Assembly: GCA_963763365.1 (NCBI GenBank)
Contig: CAVXOE010000014.1
Span: 1-64,000 of the forward strand
Source: VAZQ01 sp963763365
GTDB taxonomy: Bacteria > Pseudomonadota > Alphaproteobacteria > Rhizobiales > Xanthobacteraceae
Direction of reading: 5' to 3'
Length of the DNA stretch: 64,000 nucleotides
Part shown: piece after piece, positions 26,205 through 35,084 of the stretch
Layout: the number at the start of each line of letters is the position of its first letter
Numbering within the stretch: the stretch's first letter is position 1
Translations under genes and position numbers: made by a program
Notes under the pieces: generated by a model
Seen by the model: the letters and a program-made list of their open reading frames with translations, nothing else
What the model was told of the DNA's origin: nothing
Databases searched by the model: none

Positions 26205-26998
26205 TGGTCGCTCGCTTCGTTCTCTTGCTGATGGCCGCAATGACGGTACCCGTATTCGCCGCCGAACCGGTCCTGCTGCACGCTGCCGGCAGCCTGCGAT
26301 CCGCGCTGACGGACATCGCAAGCGCATACGATGCCGCAAGCGGGGAGAAGGTGCAGATGAAATTCGGTGCGTCCGGCCTGCTCAAGGACGAGATCATGGC
26401 CGGCACCCGCGCCGAAGTGTTCGCGTCCGCCAACATGGAGCACCCGCAAGCGCTGGCGGGCGCGGGCAAGAGCGGGCCGGTCGTGCTGTTCGCCCGCAAC
26501 CGGCTGTGCGCGCTGGTGCGGCCCGGGCTCGACCTGACGCCAACGACGCTGCTTGACCGCATGCTCGACGAGCACGTGAAGCTCGGCACGTCGACACCGC
26601 GCGCCGACCCGTCCGGGGACTACGCCTGGGAGGTCTTCCGCAAGGCGGATGCGCTCCGGCCCGGTGCCGGGGCGGCGCTGGAGCGCAAGGCGTTGCAACT
26701 CACCGGCGGCCGGGCGAGCGCGCCGCCGCCGCAGGGACGCTCGCCCTATGGCTGGCACATCGCCGAAGGCCGCGCGGACATCTTCCTGCTCTATTGCACC
26801 GGCGCGCTGGAGGCGCAGAAGCAGAATCCCGGTCAACAGATCGTCGCTCTGCCGAATGAGCTGGCCGTGGGTGCCGACTACGGCCTGACGGTGATGAACG
26901 GAGCTTCGCCCGCGGCCTACCGGTTCGCGATGTTTATCCTCTCACCGGACGGCCAGCGCATGCTAGCGAAGCATGGATTCATGGCGCCGGGAATTTAG
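26204..26998 (+). CDS. ModA-like molybdate/tungstate-binding periplasmic protein
   Basis: 264 residues starting MVARFVLLLMAAMTVPVFAA (signal peptide). The body matches the ModA-like SBP family: LLHAAGSLRSALTDIASAYD, VQMKFGASGLLKDEIMAGTR, AEVFASANMEHPQALAGAGK, VLFARNRLCALVRPGL, DPSGDYAWEVFRKAD, and a C-terminal VMNGASPAAYRFAMFILSPD. The ATG overlaps the TupA stop (TGATG), so it is the fourth gene of the operon. A second oxyanion-binding protein in a TupABC operon could feed the same permease with a different specificity or sequester oxyanion; this is inference. It is a distant relative of, not a copy of, the TupA gene. Confidence 0.85.
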   Translation: MVARFVLLLMAAMTVPVFAAEPVLLHAAGSLRSALTDIASAYDAASGEKVQMKFGASGLLKDEIMAGTRAEVFASANMEHPQALAGAGKSGPVVLFARNRLCALVRPGLDLTPTTLLDRMLDEHVKLGTSTPRADPSGDYAWEVFRKADALRPGAGAALERKALQLTGGRASAPPPQGRSPYGWHIAEGRADIFLLYCTGALEAQKQNPGQQIVALPNELAVGADYGLTVMNGASPAAYRFAMFILSPDGQRMLAKHGFMAPGI

Positions 26999-27214
26999 AC
27001 CAGCGGCGACTGTCCTTATTCGATTACCTCGTCGGCCCCGACAAGCGACTTGAACTCTGTTCGGCTGCCGGACAGGGAGATCGGCCTGCGACGGTCGCGT
27101 TTGGACCCGCAACAGACACCGCTGTGCTCTCTTCATGCACACGAGACGCTGGCCTCCCGACCTTGCGAGGATGACCCAATAACGCATACTCCGCGTTGAA
27201 GGCGGCCGGGCCGG

Positions 27215-28078
27215 GTGCCCATCGGGCAGGCCCCAGGCGATAGCATCCATGGACCGACCGTGAGACTTCTCGTTCGTTTTCTGCAGCGCCTCCTGATCTT
27301 GGCCTTGGGCGTTGTCACGATCTGGCTGATCGTTTTTGTGTTCTTTGAATTTGAAGATCACAGGCTGCCATGGATCCTGGCTTTAGGTCTCACTTATGGG
27401 ATGGCCGCGTATGTCATCCTTCCTCGTATCGTTCGCCTGGGCCTCAAGATCCTGCAACGCCGGCGCGTTCCCCGTTTCACGACGACGGGCGACGGATTGC
27501 CCGGCGATCCCGTCAATCTCGGGCTGATCGGGACGCTCCCGCAGCTTCGCGCCGCGTTCGGGGCCATCGGCTGGACCGAGGCCGATCGATTAGGCCTATC
27601 CAGTTCGTGGGGCATGATCCGAGCATTCGTCTTCAATGCTCCGTATCCTGCCGCTCCCTTCAGCACCCTCTACCTGTTTGGGCGCGGCCAGGATATCGGC
27701 TTCCAGAAAGCCATCGATAATAGCCCGCGCAAGCGCCACCACATTCGATTTTGGGCGGCGGACCTCGCCTACGCCGAGGACGCAATGTCGAAAGCAAGCT
27801 TCTGGCTCAACACCGACCGGCCGTCCGCAGAAGGTCCGGCGCTTTGGATCGGTGCCGGTACCAAGGATGTCGGGATCTCCCTCACCCAGCTTACATTCCA
27901 GATCACCCACGCCACGGATTCCGATACGAACGCCGAGCGCGACTATATCGTCGGTGAATTGACCGGCCGTCACGTCATCGAAGAGGTGACCTCCTATCAG
28001 GCCGGTCAGCAGTTGCCTGTCGAACGCATCAACCACTACATCACCGATGGAGACGTTACGCTGGCAACCCTCCGGTGA
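27215..28078 (+). CDS. LssY C-terminal domain-containing membrane protein
   Basis: 287 residues with two N-terminal membrane helices (LLILALGVVTIWLIVFVFFE and ILALGLTYGMAAYVILPRIV) followed by the LssY-C domain: GDPVNLGLIGTLPQLRAAFG, AIGWTEADRLGLSSSWGMIR, FSTLYLFGRGQDIGFQKAID, RHHIRFWAADLAYAEDAMSK and ALWIGAGTKDVGISLTQLTF. A GTG at 27260 (VRLLVRFL) would remove 15 non-hydrophobic residues and is a credible alternative start. LssY was named in Legionella secretion loci, but the biochemical function of the domain is unknown. It overlaps the next gene (GTGA) and is probably co-expressed with it. Confidence 0.85.
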   Translation: MPIGQAPGDSIHGPTVRLLVRFLQRLLILALGVVTIWLIVFVFFEFEDHRLPWILALGLTYGMAAYVILPRIVRLGLKILQRRRVPRFTTTGDGLPGDPVNLGLIGTLPQLRAAFGAIGWTEADRLGLSSSWGMIRAFVFNAPYPAAPFSTLYLFGRGQDIGFQKAIDNSPRKRHHIRFWAADLAYAEDAMSKASFWLNTDRPSAEGPALWIGAGTKDVGISLTQLTFQITHATDSDTNAERDYIVGELTGRHVIEEVTSYQAGQQLPVERINHYITDGDVTLATLR

Positions 28079-29163
28079 CGGCACGAAGCACATCGATCAT
28101 GGACGAACACCCCGCAGAACAAAGCCTTGGCCGAGGTCTCCCCGCGCTGGTGGGGATTTGCGCCGTCATTCTCGTCATCTTTTTCCTATATCAGACCCGC
28201 CCGGTGTTCGCGCCGCTCGCGTTCGCCTTGCTGGTCATTGCGATTGTGTGGCCCATACAACGGGCGTTGCAGACCAAGCTGCCCAAGCTCGTCGCGCTGG
28301 CATTGAGCATGCTGGTGACGTTCTTCATCGTCACGCTGTTCGTCTCCCTGATCGCCTGGGGCTTCGGCCGGGTCGCGCGGTACATCATCAGCGACGCCGC
28401 CTATTTCCAGGCGCTTTACAGCGTGGCTGTCCTCTGGCTCGAACAGCACGGCATCGTCGTGGCGAGCCTGTGGGCCGAATACTTCAACATGAGCTGGCTC
28501 ATCCGCATCTTTCAGGAGCTGCTCGGCACCATCAACAGCACGTTGAGCTTCTCGGTGATCGTGCTGATCTACGTCATGCTCGGTCTGCTCGAAGTCGACG
28601 TCGTGGCGCGCAAGCTCGAGACCATGAAGAACCAGGCCGTCGGGCAGGCCTTGCTCACCGGCGCGCGCGAGATCGCCGCGAAGCTTCGCCGCTACATGGC
28701 GGTGCGAAGCTTCGTGAGCGTCGCCACCGGTGTGCTGGTCTGGGGCTTTGCATCCCTCGCCGGCCTTCAGCTCGCGGCCGAATGGGGGGTGATCGCGTTC
28801 GCGTTGAACTACATCCCCTTCATCGGGCCGTTTGTCGCGACCGTCTTCCCGACGCTGTTCGCGGTGGCGCAGTTCAAGTCCTGGGAGATGGTGGTGCTCG
28901 TTTTCGCCTGCCTCAATCTCATTCAGTTCCTGATCGGCAGCTATCTCGAGCCCAGGATTGCCGGCAGTGCGCTCGCGATCTCGCCATTCGTCGTGCTGTT
29001 CGCCGTCTTCTTCTGGACGTTCCTTTGGGGAATCTCCGGGACCTTCATCGGGGTGCCGATCGCGATTGCCATGCTGACGCTGTGCCGACAGTTTCCCTCG
29101 AGCCAATGGGTCGTCGACCTGTTCGGCGAAACTCCCGACGAGGCCGCGCGGATCACCCGATAG
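28075..29163 (+). CDS. AI-2E family transporter
   Basis: Polytopic inner-membrane protein of the AI-2E/PerM (UPF0118) family, up to 362 residues, with about eight helices: ALVGICAVILVIFFLYQTRP, VFAPLAFALLVIAIVWPIQR, LVALALSMLVTFFIVTLFVS, then FSVIVLIYVMLGLLEV and the C-terminal set with family hallmark ALNYIPFIGPFVATVFPTLF and IGSYLEPRIAGSALAISPFV. The GTG at 28075 overlaps the LssY-C gene, but the ATG at 28099 (MDEHPAEQ) is a better start. Members export small solutes, including autoinducer-2 in some bacteria or act in Na+/H+ exchange in others; the substrate here is unknown. Ends 10 bases inside the convergent phosphoesterase gene. Confidence 0.9.
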   Translation: MTARSTSIMDEHPAEQSLGRGLPALVGICAVILVIFFLYQTRPVFAPLAFALLVIAIVWPIQRALQTKLPKLVALALSMLVTFFIVTLFVSLIAWGFGRVARYIISDAAYFQALYSVAVLWLEQHGIVVASLWAEYFNMSWLIRIFQELLGTINSTLSFSVIVLIYVMLGLLEVDVVARKLETMKNQAVGQALLTGAREIAAKLRRYMAVRSFVSVATGVLVWGFASLAGLQLAAEWGVIAFALNYIPFIGPFVATVFPTLFAVAQFKSWEMVVLVFACLNLIQFLIGSYLEPRIAGSALAISPFVVLFAVFFWTFLWGISGTFIGVPIAIAMLTLCRQFPSSQWVVDLFGETPDEAARITR

Positions 29164-30925
29164 GATCCGACCAGGCGGCCGGGCCCTCGGGGGCGCGGCC
29201 CGCAACCGGGACGCGTTCCGGCTTCAGCAAGTCGAGATGGCCGTCCGCGGCGACCTTGAGCGTGAGGATGTGGAAATAAGTCTCCTGTGAGTCGGTCGCG
29301 TTCATCACCGGAGACGGCGCCGACACGATCGGCACGCCGCCGCAGTCGCCGATCCAATCGATATGGCGATGACCGTGCATCACGATCGCGCGGCCCGCCA
29401 GCGGCAGAAGGTGCCGGACGAACCAACTGCCGTTGATCAGAGCGGTGCCGATGCGCTCGGACAGCGCCTTGGCGCGCTTGGGATATTCGACGAGGTGGTG
29501 ATGCAGCGCGATGATCCAATAGGCCCGCGGATATTGCGCCGTGACGGTGTAGATGGCGTGGGCCTGTTCGGTCGACACGAGGCCCAGCGCGTTGGTGAAG
29601 GAGAAGTGCGACTCGACGTTCGAGTTGAGCAGGATGATGCCCAGTCCGTCGTCGCGCTCCGGCGGTCGCACCATCGGAAAGCAGGCCGCCCATAAATTCC
29701 CGAGCGCCATCGACTTCCGGAACGGCGCTCGGTTCGCGAACGTGGTGATCTCGCGCCGGTGCGGATGCAGCGCATCCGACAGGGACTTGCCCAGCCGTCC
29801 GTGCTTGGTGTCGACCAGCCGGACCTTCGAACCTTGCAGCGCCTCGAGGGCCGATAGGGTTCTGATCTGACGCAGCCGCTTCTTGGGACTGCCGGGAAGT
29901 TCAAGCCGCGCGGGATTTGCCTTGTCGACAACATTGACATCATGATTGCCGGGCAGGAGCAGCATGAGCTTCGAGAGCTCCGGGTAGGGCTCCAGTGCGT
30001 CGAGGAACTCTGCCCACTCGCTCGAGAGGCCCGCGTCGGTCATATCCCCGGTGATCAGGATGAGGTGCAGTGGATGGTCCGCGTGCACCCGTCTGAGTTC
30101 GGCGAGCGTGCGGTGGAGCCGTTCGTTGCCTTGCGGTCCGGACCGTCCGCTTTCAATCCGGAAGCCGTAGCGTTCACCGACGACATGGATGTCTGAGAGG
30201 TGCGCGACACGCCAGGTGGGCCCGGCGGTCGGAGCGTCATCGAAGGACTTGCGGTTCAGCGGCTGCGCCAAGTTGGCGTCGGTGATGCCCCAGAGCAGCG
30301 AGGCCACCGCGACGTAGCCTGAGATCAGCACGATGCTGTTGAACAGCGCGGCCACGGCGAGCCGATGTGGCGTCACGAGGTCGGACACGCCGCCGAGCCA
30401 GTGCGACGATGGCCACGCCCACGCCGCCACCGCCAGTGCGGGTACGCAGATCACGATACCCGCCACGGCGGCCGACGCCGCCCGTGCGCGCCCGCGCCTG
30501 CGGTCGCTCACGTTCGGCGGCAGGAATCCCTCGACCAGTTGCCGGATCACTTCCCGGGTCAGAACGTAGCCCGGCTGAACCGCGAGCGCATTCAGCGACC
30601 AGAAGCTGTTTTCCGCGAGCCGCAGCAGCGGTCGGCCGCCAAACCAGCCGAGTGCGATCAGCCCCAGCAACAGCAAGGCCGACCAAAGACCCGTGAGCAG
30701 GGAGTAGGCTTTCGCCGATACGCCGGCAAACCAGATCGACGCGATGAGTGGAGCTGCGCCCATCAGGAGGGCGGGCAGGCCAATCAGCAGGAGCCAGGCG
30801 AAGACGAGCTTCGGAAGGCTGATCTCCGCGAGCAACGTCCCCGCGAGCGAAAGCAGCGAGCGCTGCTTGGTGGAGGAGGCGTCATCGTCGACGTCGCCCC
30901 GGCGCGGATCGACCATTGGCGTCAT
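29153..30925 (-). CDS. Membrane-anchored metallophosphoesterase
   Basis: About 590 residues. The first 220 hold four to five hydrophobic segments (FAWLLLIGLPALLMGAAPLI, LWSALLLLGLIALGWFG, AAVAGIVICVPALAVAAWAW, FNSIVLISGYVAVASLLWGI). The catalytic calcineurin-like domain follows with all metal-binding motifs: HLSDIHV (Asp, His), LITGDMTD, LLPGNHDVN, IALHHHLVEY and VMHGHRHIDW. The start at 30925 (MTPMVDPRRG) is preferred because the upstream extension to 30976 is not conserved-looking. It probably hydrolyses a phosphodiester at the cytoplasmic face of the membrane; substrate unknown. The 3' end overlaps the convergent AI-2E gene by about 10 bases. Confidence 0.9.
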   Translation of the reverse strand: MTPMVDPRRGDVDDDASSTKQRSLLSLAGTLLAEISLPKLVFAWLLLIGLPALLMGAAPLIASIWFAGVSAKAYSLLTGLWSALLLLGLIALGWFGGRPLLRLAENSFWSLNALAVQPGYVLTREVIRQLVEGFLPPNVSDRRRGRARAASAAVAGIVICVPALAVAAWAWPSSHWLGGVSDLVTPHRLAVAALFNSIVLISGYVAVASLLWGITDANLAQPLNRKSFDDAPTAGPTWRVAHLSDIHVVGERYGFRIESGRSGPQGNERLHRTLAELRRVHADHPLHLILITGDMTDAGLSSEWAEFLDALEPYPELSKLMLLLPGNHDVNVVDKANPARLELPGSPKKRLRQIRTLSALEALQGSKVRLVDTKHGRLGKSLSDALHPHRREITTFANRAPFRKSMALGNLWAACFPMVRPPERDDGLGIILLNSNVESHFSFTNALGLVSTEQAHAIYTVTAQYPRAYWIIALHHHLVEYPKRAKALSERIGTALINGSWFVRHLLPLAGRAIVMHGHRHIDWIGDCGGVPIVSAPSPVMNATDSQETYFHILTLKVAADGHLDLLKPERVPVAGRAPEGPAAWSDPIG

Positions 30926-31200
30926 GTGTCGTCCTGACGCATAGCGCCTAATCGCTCTCGGGCCAACCCCTCGCAACGAGCCGTGATGTCGATCGCGGTC
31001 CGCAGCGGGCCGGTTGCCACCGATGTCGACCGCTTCGCGGATGTTGCTCCAGCGGACGTAATCGCGCGGCGACGATTTCTGCTGAAGATCCCAATGCTCG
31101 GATTGTTCGCAACACCGAAAATGAAAATGCTCCGGTGTCCTTCGACTCAGGAGTTCGCAAATGGGGTGCGGCGAACGACGCCAGTTTCGGAAGCTCGATA

Positions 31201-33271
31201 TTATGGTTCGACGATGACGATCCCATTAAATCGCCACTCGGAACGGCGATCGGCCTCCGAATCCGCATATAGACCGAACGAGCTGCCGCTGGCGGGCGGT
31301 TGACCGCGAAACTCACGCATCTTCGCATCGTTGATGTAGAGCGTGCCGACCGTGCCATTGAGCACGACCTTCAAGCGGTTTTGCGCGTTGGGTCCCTTGT
31401 TGATGGCGGCGTCGCTGGTCTTCGGGATGACGGTGAGAATCGTGCCGTCGACCGCGCGTCCAACCGAGTAGCTGCCGTCGGGAAAGACACGGGCATAGTA
31501 ATTGTTCTGGAAGTCTGGTCGCCCAGAAAACTATTCCGCCGGCCGTATCATTCTCGGCCTTCATTTGCGGTGGCGAGGTCACCTCGGCGCAGATGGTGAT
31601 GTCCTTGTAGATCAGGCCGAGTTCCATGGCGCGCCCGATCTTATTCTCAGTCGGCGTGATGACGAGACGACCGTCTCTGTAAGCGACGATATCATCGTCC
31701 AGGCCACGCCAGCCCGGATCCGTCACTTTGAAATCGTCGGCAAACACCGCGCTCGGGCCAAGCTTGCAGGCCGTTAGCAACGCCTTGGTCGCTGCCTCGG
31801 AGGGCGGCATCGCAACGGTCTGCGATGCGGGCAGTTCGAATACTGCGATGTCAAGAAATCGCCATTCGTTCGCCTGTTCTTTTTCGGATCCGCCATACAC
31901 GCCGACCGATCCGCCCGCTCTCGGAGGTTGCCCCTTGATGTCCTGCGCCTTGCGCTCGTTGAAGTAGATCGTGGCGATGTTGCCGACGGTCGACACCTTG
32001 ATGCGGTTTGGGACGCCGTAGCCTTGCTTGAGGCCCTCGAATTTGGTGGCAGGCACAATTGGCAACCAAGTGCCATTGAACCGGCGGCTGACGCGGTACG
32101 GCCGTCGATCATGACTTCCACGAGATAGTAATTGGAATAGTCGATGGCCCAGAAGATAAGGCCGCCGCCGTAGTTCGGGTCGTTCATGGCCCCCGGCGTT
32201 TTTACATCAAGGCAAATCGTCGCATTCTTGTAGAGGAGCGAGCGATAGAGCACGGAAGCGAAGGTGTTGGGCGCAGCTCTTGATCGCAAGCTGCCCATCC
32301 ACATAGTGCGTGCTGTCACCAAGTTCCCAGCCGGGATCGACCGTCCTGAAGTCATCGCGGAAGGCGGGCGTGCCGGGACACCCTGGCTCAACGACGGGTC
32401 TCGGCTTCTGCGTTGCGGTCGCTTGCTGCTGCTGTTGCTGTTGCACCGGCGGCGTTACGGACGGAACGATCGGCGGCGCCGGCCGGCCATAGAACCAGAT
32501 GGCGACGCCGGCGAGGGCCGCGGCGAACACCGCGCCACCCCCGGCGGCAAGCGCGATCACCGAGGCCGCAGCTTTCGGTTTGCCCCTCGGCGGCACGGGC
32601 TGCAGGGGCGGGGGCTCGGTCACGGCCACTGCCGCGCTGACCAAGGCGGCGGGAACGGCGGGCGCGGGCGGCGGCTCGCGTTTGGGTTCCGCAGGCTCAG
32701 GCGCGCGCGCAATCTCTAGGGGCGCTGAGACGAGGTCTGCAACTGCACCCGGTGCGCTGACGCTTCCGGTGGGCGCGGACGCTTTGCCCTTGGCCTGCAG
32801 GATCTGGTCGATGGACCGCAGCAGACGGTCCATATGCGGGTGGAAATCCCGCCCGGAATCAACCTCGGCGGCATTCCGGAACGCGAAGTTTGCCAGCGTC
32901 GACGGCAGTTCGCTCGGCTTGGGCATGAGGGCGCCGTTCACCAGCACCGGGATGACGGCGATCCCCCGGTCGAGGGCGGTTTCGACCTCGATCCGGATCG
33001 GGTCGTTTTCCTCCTGGATGCGCAGATGCGCGCCTTTGCCCGGACCGAGCCATTTCGGCCCAACCACAGCGACGAGCACGTCGCCGTCGAACAGAGCATC
33101 CCGGATGTAGTCGCGAAAATCGGTCCCGAACGGGATGCTGTCGATATCCATGAAAATCGAGTTCTCGCCAAAATGACTGGCGAGCCGATCTCTGATCCGC
33201 CCGGCAATGGCGTCGGAATCCGCGCGCCGGTAGGAAATGATGATCTTTCGCATCGCTGACTGACTTATCAC
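31201..33271 (-). CDS. TIR-domain membrane protein with two repeated jelly-roll-like modules, frameshifted
   Basis: About 690 residues across frames. Residues 8-145 are a TIR domain: KIIISYRRADSDAIAGRIRD, SIFMDIDSIPFGTDFRDYIR, DVLVAVVGPKWLG, DPIRIEVETALDRGIAVIPV; the glutamates in RIEVETAL lie where TIR NADases carry the catalytic Glu. A Pro/Ala-rich linker leads to one membrane helix (VIALAAGGGAVFAAALAGVA) and a run of seven Gln. Two homologous modules follow, each starting DDFxxxDPGW (FRDDFRTVDPGWELG and FADDFKVTDPGWRGL) and ending YFNERKAQDIKGQPP or YINDAKMREFRGQPP, similar to concanavalin-like/DUF1080 folds. Indels near 32280, 32100 and 31520. The end EWRFNGIVIVEP-stop is at 31201. Start 33271 or 33253. 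Confidence 0.83.
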
Positions 33272-33396
33272 ACTGTTCGACCGGCCGCCCGAAGGCGAAA
33301 ATAACCGGTCCCGGCCGCTCCTGTCACCGCTCTAATTGCACCGATTTCGACGCGCGGGTGGGCCGCAGCCGAGGTGCTCAATTTCGTGGCTTGTTG

Positions 33397-34860
33397 CTAA
33401 CGGAACAGGTCGGGGTATTTGGCGCGCACCTCGGCGGCGAGTTCCCTCGACGTCTGCGCGACCTTCGGGAAGTCGTCGATCCGCTCGTAGGGCTTGCAGG
33501 CGTCGACGACGATGCGCGAGTTGTAGAGCCGCGAATAGTCGGTCACCATGGTGTCGAGCCGCGACGACCAGCAGTTGTCGAGGATGGTGGTGCGCGTCTT
33601 GGGGTCGCAGCGCGTGCCCATCGCCCAGATCACGTCGTGGATGTCGGTCGGGTCGATGTCGTCGTCCACGACGACGATCCAGCGGCCGATATAGCCGTTC
33701 GGATTGACCTGCGAGGCGACGAGCCCGACCTGCGTCGAATGCCCGAAATAGCGCTGCTTCACCGACACGACGCAGAACGTGCGTCCGGCGCCGGCCTGGT
33801 GCTGCCAGACGCCCTTCACATCCGGGATGCCGGCGCCTTCGAGCGAATCCATCAGCGCGGCCGAGCGCAGGAAGCAGCGCTCGAACAGGTGCGAGTGCGG
33901 CGGTTTCTGGCTGGCCGCGCAGGTCAGGATCGGATCGTTGCGGTGATAAATGCGCTTGATCCGGATGACCGGCTCCTCCTTGGCGTCGCCGGCGTAGTAG
34001 CCGTGCCACTCGCCGAACGGCCCTTCGAGCGTCTTCTCACCGGGCACGATCTCGCCTTCGAGTACGATCTCGGAGCGCGCCGGGAACGGCAGCTTGGTGA
34101 CCTCGCCCTCGATCAGTTCGAGCGGCTGGTCCATCAGGCCACCCGCCCATTCGTACTCCGACATCGAGTCCGGCATGGTGTAGCCGGCCGCGAGATACGT
34201 GATCGGATCGCAGCCGACGATGATGACGACCGGACAGACCTTGCCGGCCTTGAGATACTTGTCGCGGTGGATGCGGCCCTGCTTGCCGTTCGAGATGTAC
34301 GAGGCACAGATGTTCGGCCCCTTCACCTGCACCCGGTAGGTGCCGACGTTGATCCGGCCGCTGTCGGGATCGCGGGTGACGACACCGCAGGCCGTGCCGA
34401 TGTAGCGGCCGCCGTCGGCCTCGTGGTGGATCGGCACCGGCAGCTTGAGCAGATCGACCTCGTTGTCACGGACGATGTTTTCCAGCACCGGCCCGTCCTG
34501 GACCATGCGCGGCGGGATCTGCTTGAAGCCTTTCTTGGTGAAAGCGCGGTAGTGGTTGAGCATGGTCATCCGGTCGTCCGACCAGGACGGCTCCATGCCG
34601 AGCACGAGGGCGAGCCGGTACGGCGAGCCGAACATGCCGTAGGCGCAGCGATAGCCCTTCGGATAGCCGGGGATGTCGTCGAACAGCAGCATCGGCGCCT
34701 TCTCGACCTTCTGCCGATAGAGCACCTCGGTGACGGCGCCGATTTCCTTGTCCCAGTGAGCGTTGGCAACGCGCGCCAGTTCGCCGCGCTGCTCGATCAC
34801 GGCGATGAATTCCCGCAGATCGTTCTGCGCGGTGGGGCTCACCACGTTGCTTTTCGACAT
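33397..34860 (-). CDS. UbiD family decarboxylase
   Basis: 487 residues, full length for the family, starting MSKSNVVSPTAQNDLREFIA. Conserved parts: GYPKGYRCAYGMFGSPYRLA, LLKLPVPIHHEADGGRYIGT, NVGTYRVQVKGPNICASYIS, PVVIIVGCDPITYLAAG, EGPFGEWHGYYAGD (prFMN/metal and catalytic Glu region), and QVGLVASQVNPNGYIGRWIV with DDDIDPTDIHDVIWAMGTRC. UbiD enzymes use prenylated FMN to (de)carboxylate aromatic or unsaturated acids. The divergent Liv-type importer next door suggests a role in use of an imported aromatic acid rather than ubiquinone synthesis; inference. No UbiX prenyltransferase gene is in the window. Confidence 0.93.
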   Translation of the reverse strand: MSKSNVVSPTAQNDLREFIAVIEQRGELARVANAHWDKEIGAVTEVLYRQKVEKAPMLLFDDIPGYPKGYRCAYGMFGSPYRLALVLGMEPSWSDDRMTMLNHYRAFTKKGFKQIPPRMVQDGPVLENIVRDNEVDLLKLPVPIHHEADGGRYIGTACGVVTRDPDSGRINVGTYRVQVKGPNICASYISNGKQGRIHRDKYLKAGKVCPVVIIVGCDPITYLAAGYTMPDSMSEYEWAGGLMDQPLELIEGEVTKLPFPARSEIVLEGEIVPGEKTLEGPFGEWHGYYAGDAKEEPVIRIKRIYHRNDPILTCAASQKPPHSHLFERCFLRSAALMDSLEGAGIPDVKGVWQHQAGAGRTFCVVSVKQRYFGHSTQVGLVASQVNPNGYIGRWIVVVDDDIDPTDIHDVIWAMGTRCDPKTRTTILDNCWSSRLDTMVTDYSRLYNSRIVVDACKPYERIDDFPKVAQTSRELAAEVRAKYPDLFR

Positions 34861-35012
34861 GCGCCGTACCTCTTTGAATTCACGATGAAAAATTCAGGTC
34901 TCCGGGATGCTTTACTGCCGCGCCGGGAGCAACGCAAGTCAACGTCATCGGCCGCTACGGATGCTTCGTCGCATCGGCAAAGCGCCCGAAAAGGGCCAAA
35001 ACGCCACGGTCT

Positions 35013-35029
35013 TGGGGCTTTTTGCCCCA
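35013..35029. promoter_or_regulatory. Small hairpin upstream of the Liv-type importer
   Basis: TGGGGC (35013-35018) and GCCCCA (35024-35029) enclose TTTTT, 56 bases before the solute-binding-protein start. No T-run follows. It may shape the 5' leader or reflect an mRNA-stabilising element; the role is unknown. Confidence 0.3.
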
Positions 35030-35084
35030 GGATCGATCCACTAAGATCGCGCAAGCCATTGGCTACTCCAGAGGATGAAACGAC

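Noticed and set aside
28186..29205. 339-codon minus-strand frame
   Set aside because: Antisense to the AI-2E transporter; charged low-complexity shadow typical of genes rich in hydrophobic codons.
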